DNA from: Parapedobacter indicus
Lineage (GTDB): Bacteria > Bacteroidota > Bacteroidia > Sphingobacteriales > Sphingobacteriaceae
Assembly: GCF_900113765.1 (NCBI RefSeq)
Contig: NZ_FOQO01000010.1
Span: 248,001 to 312,000 of the forward strand
Direction of reading: 5' to 3'
Length of the DNA: 64,000 nucleotides
Position 1 is the stretch's first letter; every line of letters begins with the position of its first letter. The translations under genes and the position numbers were made by a program. The notes beneath the pieces are model-generated. The model made no database searches and was not told the origin of the DNA. It worked only from the letters and a program-made list of their open reading frames with translations. Of this stretch, positions 7,698-17,675 are shown piece after piece.

Positions 7698-10600
7698 ATG
7701 CAACTTTCTACCCGACTTAAAACTGCAGTTTGCTGTTTAGCTGCTCTGTTGTTTGCGATCAATATATCACTCATTGCACAGACAACTGTTACATTTGATG
7801 ATCAGGGTTATGTCCACAACGCGAGCCTAGGAAGATCGATCACCATCGGGAATTTTGAATTTAGCGTTGTGGCTCAGGATTTGACGATGCCGGAATTTGA
7901 TGTCGATATATTTTATGAGTCGGCATCGGCAGGAAATGGCTTTGGTGGATCGGGATTAATTTATGTGGGAGATCAATTTGATTTCGATGATCCGTATTAT
8001 TTTATAGTGAAGACGGTTGATGGTACAAATAGATCGTTTCAAAGTGCGTATATCTATGATTACGTGTCAAACCCGCTAACGGTAGATTTGACGGTTGAAG
8101 CTTATCGGGATGGCACACTATTAGGGACACAGGATGTAGATATCACCAGTGTCAAGAATGCGTATACTTTGGGAGCACTTTTTGGTAGTGTGGACGAAAT
8201 TAGATTTAGGCAGAAAACACCATTAGCCTACCCAGGGTTGTCAGGAGTAGTTTTTGCGTTCGACCATTTTATCATTGGGCCGCCGGCAAATGAGCTTCCT
8301 ACGGACATCACCTTAACTCCCTATCCTGTGTCTATAAACCAAAGTGCAGGTGCCAACGTGACGGTCGGTACACTCGCTTCCACCGATCCAGATGCAGGCG
8401 ATACGCATATCTATACCTTGGTATCCGGAGCGGGTAGCACCAACAACGGCAGTTTCAATATCAGTGGTAACTCATTGCGGGCATCCAATCCATCGACATT
8501 GTCTGCGGGATCGAACAGCGTTCGCATTCAGACTGATGACCAAAACGGTGGCACATTCCCAAAAGTCTTCACCATTACCGTGATAGATGATGTCGCACCG
8601 ACGGTCAATAGCGTAAGCGTGCCGACAAACGCAACCTATGTTGCTGGACAGAACCTCGATTTCACGGTAAACGTGTCGGAAAATGTAACGGTTACCGGTG
8701 CGCCGCAACTGCCATTGACCATCGGAACCGCATCGGTCAATGCTATCTACAATGCAGGCGGTTCCAACGCGACAGCATTACTATTCCGCTATACCATCCA
8801 AGCGGGTGACGTTGACACCGATGGAATCGCTTTAGGTACTTCGATCAATTTGAACTCGGGCACGATTAGTGACGGTGCAAGTCTAGGACTCATACTCGGC
8901 CTCAATAACGTGGGCAATACCACAGGTGTATTCGTAGACGGCGTAGCACCGTCGGTAACCAGCGTTGATGTGCCAGCTAATGATACTTATGGTATCGGTG
9001 AACCGCTTAATTTTACTGTTAATTTTGACGAAGCGGTCACGGTGAACACCGGCGGCGGAAGCCCTCGTTTCCCGCTGACCATCGGTACCGATACCCGCTA
9101 CGCAACCTATCAGTCTGGTTCGGGAACCTCGGCCCTGGAATTTACCTACACAGTCGGGGCTGGTGACAATGATATCAATGGAATTGTGGTCGGCACCGCC
9201 ATTGAACTCAACGGCAGTACCTTACAAGATGCGGCCGGGAACTCCGCGGCGCTTATCCTGAATGCTATCGGTAACACCAATGGCATACTAGTAGATGGCG
9301 TGGCACCGACCGTGTCCGCATTCAGCCCGGCAAATGGATCCAGCGATATGGAACCCAGCGATAACCTGTTGATTACATTCAGTGAGGCTGTTGCCTTGGG
9401 CACAGGCAACATCGTTATATACGATGATTTAGCTACACCTATCACAACCATTGACGTGGAAAGCTCCGGTGGGCAGCTTAGCATCGCGGATGACGTGTTG
9501 ACCATCAATCCGACCGCTGACCTGCTGGAATTGACCGATTATTACGTACACATCGGGAACGATGCGATTCACGACTTGGTTGGCAACGTGTATGCAGGCA
9601 TCAACAACAATACTACATGGGCATTTACCGTGGCCGATATGACGGCGCCATCGGGCTACGATGTGACCATAGATCAGGCAACCATTACGCTGGCCAACCA
9701 TACTGCGCTAAGCTTTACCTTTAGCGGGGCAGAAGTGGGCGCCACATTTGACTATGAAATCACGAGTAATAACGGGGGCACACCGGTGACTGGCAATGGT
9801 AACGTGATCGCCGCGGGGGAACAGGTATCCGGCATCGATGTGTCCGGCTTGGCTAACGGCACACTCACCCTGAGCGTCACGCTTACCGATGCATCCAATA
9901 ATGAGGGCAATCCCGCCACGGATAACGTGACCAAGGCGGTCAGCTATCCGCCGACCATAACCACCAGCGGTGGAACAACCACCTTCACCGAGTCGGTCAG
10001 TGGCAGTCCGGTACCGGTACTGATTGACGATGCCCTGACAATAAGCGACCCGGACAACACAACTTTGGCTTCGGCTACAGTGGCGATTACGGGCAATTTC
10101 CAAAGCGATCAAGATGTACTTGCTTTTGAAAACGACGGCAGTACCATGGGGAACATCGACGGAAACTACAGCGCGGGCACGTTGACCCTCACTTCGCCGG
10201 GTGCCACTGCCACGTTGGCGCAATGGCAAGCGGCTTTACGCGCGGTTACCTACAGTAACACGTCGTCGACACCGAATACCGCTAATCGCACCATCAGTTT
10301 TGTGGTGAACGATGGGCTTGATGACAGCACACCGGGCACAAAGACCGTGGCCGTGCAAGCGGTGAACAATGCGCCGGTCATCACCAACTTAGACGGCGAT
10401 GCGGTCACCTTTACAGAGGATGGTCCGGCGATTCTGCTTGACGCAGGCGGGAATGCCACAGTCAGTGACTCGGATAGCCCGGATTTCGATGGAGGCAACC
10501 TCACGGTAAGTGTCATCGCAGGCGGCGTCGGTAGTGAGGACATGTTGGCCATCCGGAACGAGGGAATGGGGACGGGACAGATCGGTGCTTCAAATGACAA

Positions 10601-13600
10601 CGATGTGTATTACGGTGGTGTCCATATCGGTTCCGCGAATGGTGGTATGGGCGGTGCAGACCTCATCCTGACCTTCCTGCCCACGGCAACCCCGGCCGCT
10701 GTACAGGCTTTGATTAGGAACCTGACATATAGCAACAGTAATATCGCAAATCCTTCGGTGGATCCGCGGACCGTCCGCGTTACCCTGAATGATGGAGACG
10801 GTGCGACGAGCGCTCCCAGTGACCTGATCGTGAACATCACGGCCGTGAATGACGCACCCATGGTGATCACCAGTGGCGGTGCGGTTACGTTCACTGAGCC
10901 GGAAGACGGCGACCCGGTACCTGAAGCGGTTGATCCGGGGCTGACGGTGACTGATCCCGACAATGCCACGCTGGCTTCAGCCACGATAAGTATAACCAGC
11001 GGTAGTTTCCAGGCTGGAGAAGATATGCTCGCCTTTGAAAACGATGGCAGCACGATGGGCAATATTGATGGCAGCTATGACGAAGCGACAGGTACGCTTA
11101 TGCTTACCTCTTTGGGCGGCATCGCTACGTTGGCGGAATGGCAAGCGGCCCTGCGTGCAGTAGCCTACAGCAATAACTCACAGCATCCAAATACCACCAC
11201 GCGTACGGTCAGTTTTGAAGTCAATGACGGGACAGCTGATAGCGCGCCGGCTACAAAGGATATCAATGTGGTGGCGGTAAATACGGCGCCGGTTGCTGTG
11301 GATGACCCGGTGATGGTAAATGAAGATATACCGGCAACCGGAAATGCATTAACGAACGACTCGGATGTAGAGGGCAACGCACTGACGGCGTCTTTGGTTA
11401 CCGCGCCCGTTAATGGAACGGTGGTATTGAATGCGGATGGCAGCTTTACGTACACGCCGAATAGCAACTATAATGGACTGGATAGCCTGGAATACCAAGT
11501 GTGTGACAACGGAACGCCTTCCCTGTGTGACACGGCTTGGGTACGCTTTACCATCGGCGCCATCAACGACGCCCCTGTGATTACGGCACCCGCTACCCTA
11601 GCAGCGGATGAAGACGTGCTGACGGACCTCACCGGCATTAGCTTTGCCGATGTGGATGCAAGCAGTGCAGATGTCACAGTAACTTTTTCAGTAGGCAGCG
11701 GCACGCTCGCTGCCACTTCAGGAGGTGGGGTGACTGTCAGCGGATCGGAAACGGCGGCATTGACATTAGTAGGATCGATTACCGACCTCAATGCGTTTAT
11801 CGCGGCGGGCAACGTGGGTTTCACCACTGTACTAGATGAGACGGATGATGTAACGCTCACGGTGCATATCGACGACGGTGGCAACACGGGAACCGACCCC
11901 GGAAATTCGGGTACGGATGATTCGGAGGCGGCGACCACAACGGTGACGATAACCGTGACCGCCCAAAACGATGCGCCGATAAACACCGTTCCCGGTAGCC
12001 AAACGATCGACCAAGATCAGTCGCTGGTGTTTAGCACAGCCAATGGCAATGCCATTTCTGTTGCCGATGTGGATGCTGGAGGCGGCACCATCCAGGTTAC
12101 GCTAACGGCGTCGAACGGATTACTGGCCTTGGCGGGTACCACGGGATTGACCTTCGCTGTAGGCAGTGGTGCAGGCGATGCCACCATGACCTTCAGCGGA
12201 ACGATAACCGACATCAATGTAGCGCTCGATGGATTGACGCTGATGCCGACAAGTGGCTACAGCGGTGCCGCCAGTCTCCAGATCGTCACCAACGATCTTG
12301 GACTAACCGGGGCGGGTGGTAATCAGACGGATACCGATGTTGTCGACATTACCGTCAACGAAATCAATCCGGAAGTCAGCAGTGTAAATACGACTAGTAC
12401 GGATGGGGTGTATAAAATGACTGACATCATCACCTTGACAATATCGTTTGATCAAGCGGTGATCGTGGATGAGACTGCCGGTTCGCCCACTTTGCTGCTG
12501 GAAACCGGTAGCACGGATCGGGAAGCGGGTTATGAATCCGGTTCAGGCTCCAATACACTGGTATTTACCTATATGGTACAGGCGGGCGACGTGAACGCTG
12601 ACCTGGACTACCAATCGACCGCAGCGTTAACGCTGAATGGCGCGACCATACAGAGCGCTTCCGGCAGTGATGCGATATTGACGCTACCAGCTATTGGCGG
12701 GGCCGGTTCCATAGCGGGGCAGCATGCAATCGTCATTGACGGGGTGGCACCCGTTGTGACTGCTGTAGACGTGCCAGCCGATGGCACCTATCGCAACGGC
12801 GATGTACTCTCCTTTACCGTACACTACAGTGAAGACATAGCCGTGGTTGGCGGCATGCTGACTTTGCCGGTAACTATTGGCACGACTACAGTGCAAGCGT
12901 CCCTTACCGATACCACCCGTAATACGCTTATCTTTAGCTATGCCGTGCAGGATGGCGAACTGGATACCGATGGCATTGGAATAGGGCCCGATGTTTTACT
13001 GAATGGAGGTGCACTGCAGGACGATGCTGGCAACGACGCTTCCCTCGTGCTGGTCGGCGCTGGCAATACCAGCGGTGTACTGATAGATGCCGTAGCCCCA
13101 GTGGTTACTTCGGTATCGGTACCAGCGAACGGTTACCACCGGGAAGGCGACGTGTTGACGTTTACGGTGCATATGAGTGAGGATGTGGCGGTGAATGACG
13201 CCGCCGGAACACCTTACTTGGACGTCATGATCGGAACAGCTACCGTTCAAGCAACCTATACCGCTGGGTCAGGAACAGCGATGCTGGCCTTCAGCTATAC
13301 CGTACAGGCCGAAGATGAGGACTTGGATGGCATTGCCCTTGGCCGTGATATTGTCCTGGATGGTGGCACGCTCCACGACAACGCGGGCAATGAGGCGGCG
13401 CTCATATTGGAGGGGGTGGCACCGATGGATCGCGTCTTTGTATATTCGAGGCGACCGTCGGTGGCCTTGTCTATTGAAGCCGAATCGCCCGTAAATGCAC
13501 CATTTACCGTTACAGCGACGTTCAGCGAGGCGGTTACCGGGTTTACGCTCGATGATATTACGGTTACCAATGGTACGTTGAGCGACTTGCAGACAAGCGG

Positions 13601-14741
13601 CAATAGTTCCTATACGTTTCTGGTCACACCCACCGTGGGTGGAAGCGTACAGCTTTCCGTTGCTGCGGATGTGGCTGTTAATATCGCAAACAATGGGAAC
13701 GATGTGTCGAATACGTTGAGTGTCCAGTTCAACGAAATCATAACGGGCATCACACTGGAAGACGAGAGCTTTGTCTATGATGGCACGGCCAAGTCGCTAG
13801 CCATTACAGGCGACCTGCCTCCAGGTACGTCAGTGAGTTACACAAACAACAGCCGTACAGGCGCAGGCACACAGGAAGTGACGGCCACCGTCAGCGGTGA
13901 CAATTACGAGGACCTGGTGTTAACAGCAGCACTGACCGTAACGGCCGCTACACGCAGTATCGAATTCCCAGCGATACCGGCAAAAACTTATGGTGATGCG
14001 GACTTCAACGTCGGGGCAACGGCCAGTACCGGAGAAGAGGTTAGCTATACCAGCAGTGACATGGGCGTTGCGGAAATCGTTAACGGTCAGCTCCACATCA
14101 CAGGTGCGGGGACAACCACAATTACGGCTACGGTACCTGAAAACAGCAACTATGGCAACCGGCCCGAGGCCACACAGGTGTTGACCGTGCGCAAGGCGGC
14201 ACAGACCATCACATTTGATGCGCCAGTGGAAGTTTATCGCGACGCAGGCGACATCACGCTGGATGTGATTGCCTCAAGCGGTCTGCCCGTCGCGCTTATG
14301 CTGGACGATCCCGAGGTGGCCGTACTGAACGGCTCAACGTTGGATATCCTGCGCCTCGGCACGGTACGGATCACCGCCGTACAAGAGGGAGACGCTAACT
14401 ACGAATCGGCTGATCCCGTGACGGTAACAATTCGGGTTATCGATCCCGCGTCTAACATGCCGGTTCGGATACATAAGGCCGTTTCGCCTAATGGCGATGG
14501 CATCAACGAGTATCTTATTATCGAGGCGATCAAGGATTATCCAGAAAACCGTGTTACGATCTTCAATCGTAACGGGACGATCGTGTGGGAAGCAAACGGC
14601 TACAACAATGGATCTACCGCTTTCAGTGGCATTGGTACCGGGCAGTTGCGGGTAGCATCGGGTACCTATTTCTATGTTGCAGAAATCAAGGTGGATGGTA
14701 AGTGGAAATATGAAAAGGGTTGGTTTGTATTGAGGTATTAG
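7698..14741 (+). CDS. Giant type IX secreted adhesin 1 (cadherin/Ig-like repeats, type B sorting domain)
   Basis: A 2347-residue protein. Residues 1-28 form a signal peptide (hydrophobic core CCLAALLFAINISL, then AQ). The body consists of beta-rich repeats: a cadherin-like module (about 200-300), several Ig-like modules of the type VDVPANDTYG...FTVNF (about 300-530 and 1660-1910), a Big_5-like module with LLITFSEAV (about 545-650), cadherin/RTX-type modules with NDAPV/EDGPA linkers (about 760-1550), an MBG/YDG-like tail (from about 2014), and a C-terminal CHU_C gliding-motility/T9SS type B domain (about 2256-2347, SPNGDGINEY to KGWFVLRY). It should cross the inner membrane by Sec and the outer membrane by the type IX system, and act at the cell surface. 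AAAGG precedes the start. A PorP/SprF gene follows after 33 bp, the usual arrangement for a substrate and its partner. The ligand is unknown. Confidence 0.9.
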   Translation: MQLSTRLKTAVCCLAALLFAINISLIAQTTVTFDDQGYVHNASLGRSITIGNFEFSVVAQDLTMPEFDVDIFYESASAGNGFGGSGLIYVGDQFDFDDPYYFIVKTVDGTNRSFQSAYIYDYVSNPLTVDLTVEAYRDGTLLGTQDVDITSVKNAYTLGALFGSVDEIRFRQKTPLAYPGLSGVVFAFDHFIIGPPANELPTDITLTPYPVSINQSAGANVTVGTLASTDPDAGDTHIYTLVSGAGSTNNGSFNISGNSLRASNPSTLSAGSNSVRIQTDDQNGGTFPKVFTITVIDDVAPTVNSVSVPTNATYVAGQNLDFTVNVSENVTVTGAPQLPLTIGTASVNAIYNAGGSNATALLFRYTIQAGDVDTDGIALGTSINLNSGTISDGASLGLILGLNNVGNTTGVFVDGVAPSVTSVDVPANDTYGIGEPLNFTVNFDEAVTVNTGGGSPRFPLTIGTDTRYATYQSGSGTSALEFTYTVGAGDNDINGIVVGTAIELNGSTLQDAAGNSAALILNAIGNTNGILVDGVAPTVSAFSPANGSSDMEPSDNLLITFSEAVALGTGNIVIYDDLATPITTIDVESSGGQLSIADDVLTINPTADLLELTDYYVHIGNDAIHDLVGNVYAGINNNTTWAFTVADMTAPSGYDVTIDQATITLANHTALSFTFSGAEVGATFDYEITSNNGGTPVTGNGNVIAAGEQVSGIDVSGLANGTLTLSVTLTDASNNEGNPATDNVTKAVSYPPTITTSGGTTTFTESVSGSPVPVLIDDALTISDPDNTTLASATVAITGNFQSDQDVLAFENDGSTMGNIDGNYSAGTLTLTSPGATATLAQWQAALRAVTYSNTSSTPNTANRTISFVVNDGLDDSTPGTKTVAVQAVNNAPVITNLDGDAVTFTEDGPAILLDAGGNATVSDSDSPDFDGGNLTVSVIAGGVGSEDMLAIRNEGMGTGQIGASNDNDVYYGGVHIGSANGGMGGADLILTFLPTATPAAVQALIRNLTYSNSNIANPSVDPRTVRVTLNDGDGATSAPSDLIVNITAVNDAPMVITSGGAVTFTEPEDGDPVPEAVDPGLTVTDPDNATLASATISITSGSFQAGEDMLAFENDGSTMGNIDGSYDEATGTLMLTSLGGIATLAEWQAALRAVAYSNNSQHPNTTTRTVSFEVNDGTADSAPATKDINVVAVNTAPVAVDDPVMVNEDIPATGNALTNDSDVEGNALTASLVTAPVNGTVVLNADGSFTYTPNSNYNGLDSLEYQVCDNGTPSLCDTAWVRFTIGAINDAPVITAPATLAADEDVLTDLTGISFADVDASSADVTVTFSVGSGTLAATSGGGVTVSGSETAALTLVGSITDLNAFIAAGNVGFTTVLDETDDVTLTVHIDDGGNTGTDPGNSGTDDSEAATTTVTITVTAQNDAPINTVPGSQTIDQDQSLVFSTANGNAISVADVDAGGGTIQVTLTASNGLLALAGTTGLTFAVGSGAGDATMTFSGTITDINVALDGLTLMPTSGYSGAASLQIVTNDLGLTGAGGNQTDTDVVDITVNEINPEVSSVNTTSTDGVYKMTDIITLTISFDQAVIVDETAGSPTLLLETGSTDREAGYESGSGSNTLVFTYMVQAGDVNADLDYQSTAALTLNGATIQSASGSDAILTLPAIGGAGSIAGQHAIVIDGVAPVVTAVDVPADGTYRNGDVLSFTVHYSEDIAVVGGMLTLPVTIGTTTVQASLTDTTRNTLIFSYAVQDGELDTDGIGIGPDVLLNGGALQDDAGNDASLVLVGAGNTSGVLIDAVAPVVTSVSVPANGYHREGDVLTFTVHMSEDVAVNDAAGTPYLDVMIGTATVQATYTAGSGTAMLAFSYTVQAEDEDLDGIALGRDIVLDGGTLHDNAGNEAALILEGVAPMDRVFVYSRRPSVALSIEAESPVNAPFTVTATFSEAVTGFTLDDITVTNGTLSDLQTSGNSSYTFLVTPTVGGSVQLSVAADVAVNIANNGNDVSNTLSVQFNEIITGITLEDESFVYDGTAKSLAITGDLPPGTSVSYTNNSRTGAGTQEVTATVSGDNYEDLVLTAALTVTAATRSIEFPAIPAKTYGDADFNVGATASTGEEVSYTSSDMGVAEIVNGQLHITGAGTTTITATVPENSNYGNRPEATQVLTVRKAAQTITFDAPVEVYRDAGDITLDVIASSGLPVALMLDDPEVAVLNGSTLDILRLGTVRITAVQEGDANYESADPVTVTIRVIDPASNMPVRIHKAVSPNGDGINEYLIIEAIKDYPENRVTIFNRNGTIVWEANGYNNGSTAFSGIGTGQLRVASGTYFYVAEIKVDGKWKYEKGWFVLRY

Positions 14742-14774
14742 ATTAAACAGCAAATTGACAACTAATCGATAAAA

Positions 14775-15668
14775 ATGAAAAGGTACTTGTTAACGACGAT
14801 AATAGGCGTGCTGCTGGGCACGGCACTATGGGCTCAGCAACCGCTTACGCATACGCAGTACGGTCAGCTCCGTACGGTACTTAATCCGGCGGCCAGCCTG
14901 ATGCATTTAGGGGGGGAAGTAGCGGTTCTTGGACGCCGGCAATGGGTTGGGCTGGATGGCGCACCTTCGGTATTCTGGGGGAGCGGCCACCTCGGATTCC
15001 AACAACTCGGTGCCACGGCGGGTATTAACATCCGCCACGAAAGCCTCGCGGTGGAGAAGCTCACGGAAGCATCGGTTTTCTTTGCCAAAGGGGTCCGGAT
15101 CTCCGAGACTGAGTACGTAGGATTGTCGCTGAACGCAGGGATGAGCTACATGGACGGGCGGTTTTCGCAATTAGATCCTCAGGATCCGGCCTTCCGCGAG
15201 GATGTCAAGGAGACGGATGCGTTGATTGGTTTCGGGATCACGCTTTACCGCCCGGATCGGTATTATGTGGGTTTATCGCTTCCGCGGCTGATGCTGGGCA
15301 ATCTGGGGGTAGGCAACAACAACCGCTATAATTTCAGGAACATCTACCATCTGACGGCCGGAGCCCTATTTGCCCTCGGGGCAGATTTTCAGTTCCGGCC
15401 GTCGTTCCTGGTTACCTATTCAGAAAGTTTGCGGCCGCAGGCAGAGGTATCGGCGATGTTCTTTGCGAAGCAAACCGTTGGGTTGGGTGTCAATATTAGG
15501 AGTTATGGGAGTGTGGCTGGCATGATGCAATTGAATATCAGGTACTTTGGAATCGGTTACAGCTATCAGTTCGGTACACGCAATGAGGCGCTGAACCGGG
15601 GTATCAATAACAATACGCACGAGATCGGGCTGAGCTACCGCTTCGGCGGAACGATGGGGCTACTGTGA
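14775..15668 (+). CDS. PorP/SprF family type IX secretion outer-membrane protein 1
   Basis: A 297-residue protein with signal peptide MKRYLLTTIIGVLLGTALWAQ and the family's opening QQPLTHTQYGQLRTVLNPAASL, followed by a beta-barrel pattern of alternating residues (for example DRYYVGLSLPRL, FQFRPSFLVTYSES) and a terminal aromatic strand. PorP/SprF proteins are needed for secretion or surface attachment of large CHU_C proteins such as SprB. It is 33 bp downstream of adhesin 1 and probably serves it. A second copy of equal length lies at 37052. The last 34 bp overlap the 3' end of the convergent response regulator gene. Confidence 0.9.
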   Translation: MKRYLLTTIIGVLLGTALWAQQPLTHTQYGQLRTVLNPAASLMHLGGEVAVLGRRQWVGLDGAPSVFWGSGHLGFQQLGATAGINIRHESLAVEKLTEASVFFAKGVRISETEYVGLSLNAGMSYMDGRFSQLDPQDPAFREDVKETDALIGFGITLYRPDRYYVGLSLPRLMLGNLGVGNNNRYNFRNIYHLTAGALFALGADFQFRPSFLVTYSESLRPQAEVSAMFFAKQTVGLGVNIRSYGSVAGMMQLNIRYFGIGYSYQFGTRNEALNRGINNNTHEIGLSYRFGGTMGLL

Positions 15669-16300
15669 AAACGGTCGGTATTCACCCAATTGTTTTCATT
15701 TGCAATCCGTACGGCGTCTGCTTTGGAAGTCACTTCCAATTTGCGGTATATGTTCTTGATGTGGGTACGGACGGTTTCCTTGCTGATAAAAAGGTCCTGC
15801 GCAATTTTTGAATAGCTTTTGCCTGCAGCAATGCCTTGCAGTACCTCGGTCTCGCGGTCCGATAGCAACGAATTAGGTTGCTTGCGGAAAGACTCTACGA
15901 CCATTTTGGCAATGGATAAGCTCATAGGCGCGCCGCCACGGAGGGCTTCGTCAATGGTCTGGCCGATGTTTTCAATATTGGAGTTTTTGACAATGTATCC
16001 GCCCGCTCCGGCGCATAGGGATTCGAAGACTTTTTCACTGTCTTCCAGTACGGTGATAATCAATACAATGCAATTCGGCAGCTCCTTTTTGATTTTTGCG
16101 GTTCCTTCAATTCCACTTATACCAGGAAGCTCGATATCCATCAGTACGACATCCGGCATATCCGCATGGAGGTTGAGTAGGGCCGACTCACAATTGCCGT
16201 AAGCATTCACCACATGGTATTTTTCCGTACTCTCCAGTGCCGCCACGAATCCGTCGCGGATGGCGGCGATGTCTTCGATAATGGTTATCCTTTTTCTCAT
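15635..16300 (-). CDS. NarL/FixJ-type response regulator 1
   Basis: A 221-residue protein. The receiver domain (1-120) has the acidic pair IIED (Glu9/Asp10), phosphoacceptor Asp55 in LMDIELPG, and the switch region ending GGYIVKN. A LuxR-type HTH occupies about 148-205 (LSDRETEVLQGIAAGKS, KETVRTHIKNIYRKL). It should bind DNA when phosphorylated. The gene starts 6 bp after the stop of the histidine kinase gene, so they form an operon and a cognate pair. The 3' end overlaps the convergent PorP/SprF gene by 34 bp. Targets are unknown; the neighbouring adhesin genes are likely candidates. Confidence 0.93.
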   Translation of the reverse strand: MRKRITIIEDIAAIRDGFVAALESTEKYHVVNAYGNCESALLNLHADMPDVVLMDIELPGISGIEGTAKIKKELPNCIVLIITVLEDSEKVFESLCAGAGGYIVKNSNIENIGQTIDEALRGGAPMSLSIAKMVVESFRKQPNSLLSDRETEVLQGIAAGKSYSKIAQDLFISKETVRTHIKNIYRKLEVTSKADAVRIANENNWVNTDRFHSSPIVPPKR

Positions 16301-16306
16301 GGTCGA

Positions 16307-17548
16307 CTAACTGATGGTGGTGATTGGCGATAGTGGGGCACGTACACCGATAAGGGAACCCGATGACGTGAGCTCCATTGTTAACTCCAGGTTGTTTTCA
16401 GCAGCCCTTTTCTTCATGTTGCTGATGCCGGAATGACCCACACTCGGATCGGGGTTCTTCCACTTCCCATTGTCTGCCAGTGATATATATACCCATTGTT
16501 CCGCTACTTCCATGGCCAGTTGCACCTCGTCGCAACCCGAATGCCGGACCGTATTGGTCATGGCTTCCTTGAACATAAAAATCAAATGTCTTGACACAAA
16601 GGGATCCAGCCGTCTGTAGGTCGGCTCAGGTGCTCGGTTGGTGGCCGAAAATGCAATGTCGAATTGGTTGTAAAAAACCTGCCCGAACGACGTCAAATGA
16701 GTGAACAGCTCGTCTGGGCTATCGCTGTTATGGTTGATACTCCACAGGAAATCTTTGCTGGAAGCATACAGCTGTTCACTGTTAGCGATGATGTTATCGA
16801 TAATGGGCTTGGCATTGCCATCGTCCTTAATGCGCAAACGCAAAATGCCGGCTTGCCGTGTGATGGCGGAGAGGATGTTGCCCGTTTCGTCATGGAAATC
16901 GCGCGATAACGTTTGCCGCAGGGAAAACAGCTGCTGTGTCCGCTCCCTGACCGCCTTATCCAATTCGTCGATTTTTGCCCGTTGCTGCTCCCTGAACTGC
17001 CGTTTGGTATCATCGTATTGCTGGTACACCATCCAAAAAAACATACCGAAAAAAACGGTAATGCCGAGGTGATAGGCCAAGGCGGTTTCGAGGCTCTGCG
17101 CCATCGATTCCACACGAGTCTGGTTATACAGGTACAGGATGACGAGCAGGCTGGTGAAAATCATGACTTTACCCACGCGCCGGTCTGCCCAAAAGCCGGT
17201 CAACAACAACAGGTAGAACGCGGAAACCTGTATGGACAATATGCCGCCACTTTCCAGACAGTTGACCATAATGATAGCATAGCCGCTCAACATCGTGGCA
17301 ATTAGCATCAGCATATACCGGCCCGTCAGTTTGATATAAAGCAGTGTAGAAAGGCATATGGCCAGTTGGAAGTAATAACGTATCGCCAACGGCGAAAAAA
17401 TAAGCACGGCAGACGGTAAGATGGCGAGCAATACCGACGACACAAAAAAGCCATTGACTACTGTTACCAATTGGTCGTATCGGAGAGACATCGGGTCACG
17501 TAACTCAGCCGGGATAAAGTAATGATAGATGCGTTCAGGTATCACCAT
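16307..17548 (-). CDS. Membrane sensor histidine kinase 1 (HisKA_3 type)
   Basis: The protein is 413 residues from ATG 17548, chosen because TAGGG lies just upstream and the sequence MVIPERIYHYFIP resembles the usual N-terminus; an in-frame start at 17605 would add 19 residues. Five to six hydrophobic segments (about 25-185) make up the sensor part and have no recognisable extracytoplasmic ligand domain. A coiled coil (about 190-215) leads to the DHp helix with SRDFHDETGN (phosphoacceptor His219), followed by a HATPase_c domain with FKEAMTNTVRHSG (N box), LADNG (G1) and GHSGISNMKKRAAE (G2). It is paired with the regulator at 15635. It is divergent from adhesin 2, with a palindromic element at 17603-17620 between them. 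Confidence 0.92.
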   Translation of the reverse strand: MVIPERIYHYFIPAELRDPMSLRYDQLVTVVNGFFVSSVLLAILPSAVLIFSPLAIRYYFQLAICLSTLLYIKLTGRYMLMLIATMLSGYAIIMVNCLESGGILSIQVSAFYLLLLTGFWADRRVGKVMIFTSLLVILYLYNQTRVESMAQSLETALAYHLGITVFFGMFFWMVYQQYDDTKRQFREQQRAKIDELDKAVRERTQQLFSLRQTLSRDFHDETGNILSAITRQAGILRLRIKDDGNAKPIIDNIIANSEQLYASSKDFLWSINHNSDSPDELFTHLTSFGQVFYNQFDIAFSATNRAPEPTYRRLDPFVSRHLIFMFKEAMTNTVRHSGCDEVQLAMEVAEQWVYISLADNGKWKNPDPSVGHSGISNMKKRAAENNLELTMELTSSGSLIGVRAPLSPITTIS

Positions 17549-17602
17549 AACCCTACGAATGTACTTATTGTACAGCGATATGGGGAAGAAAAAATAAAAA
17601 AT

Positions 17603-17620
17603 CACCCAATTTGGGGGATA
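17603..17620. promoter_or_regulatory. CCCAATTTGGGGG palindromic element between kinase 1 and adhesin 2
   Basis: CCC-AATTT-GGGGG at 17605-17617. Read on the minus strand it is TATCCCCCAAATTGGGTGATTTT (in part), which resembles the elements at 28080-28102 and 29015-29040. The plus-strand end lies 23 bp before the adhesin 2 -7 box. It could be an operator for both divergent genes. Confidence 0.5.
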
Positions 17621-17640
17621 CAGACGCGACCACCTTCCTG

Positions 17641-17648
17641 TAGTTTTG
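17641..17648 (+). promoter_or_regulatory. Probable -7 promoter element (TAGTTTTG) of adhesin 2
   Basis: TAGTTTTG matches TAnnTTTG and lies 27 bp before the ATG at 17676. It implies a leader of about 20-25 nt and rules out the upstream TTG at 17646 as the start. Confidence 0.55.
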
Positions 17649-17675
17649 CTTCGTTTAATTTACCTAGGCGTATTA

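Noticed and set aside
9146..13603. Many long open frames on the minus strand opposite adhesin 1
   Set aside because: They mirror the strongly biased repeat codons of the adhesin, lack ribosome-binding sites and family motifs, and overlap one another in different frames.
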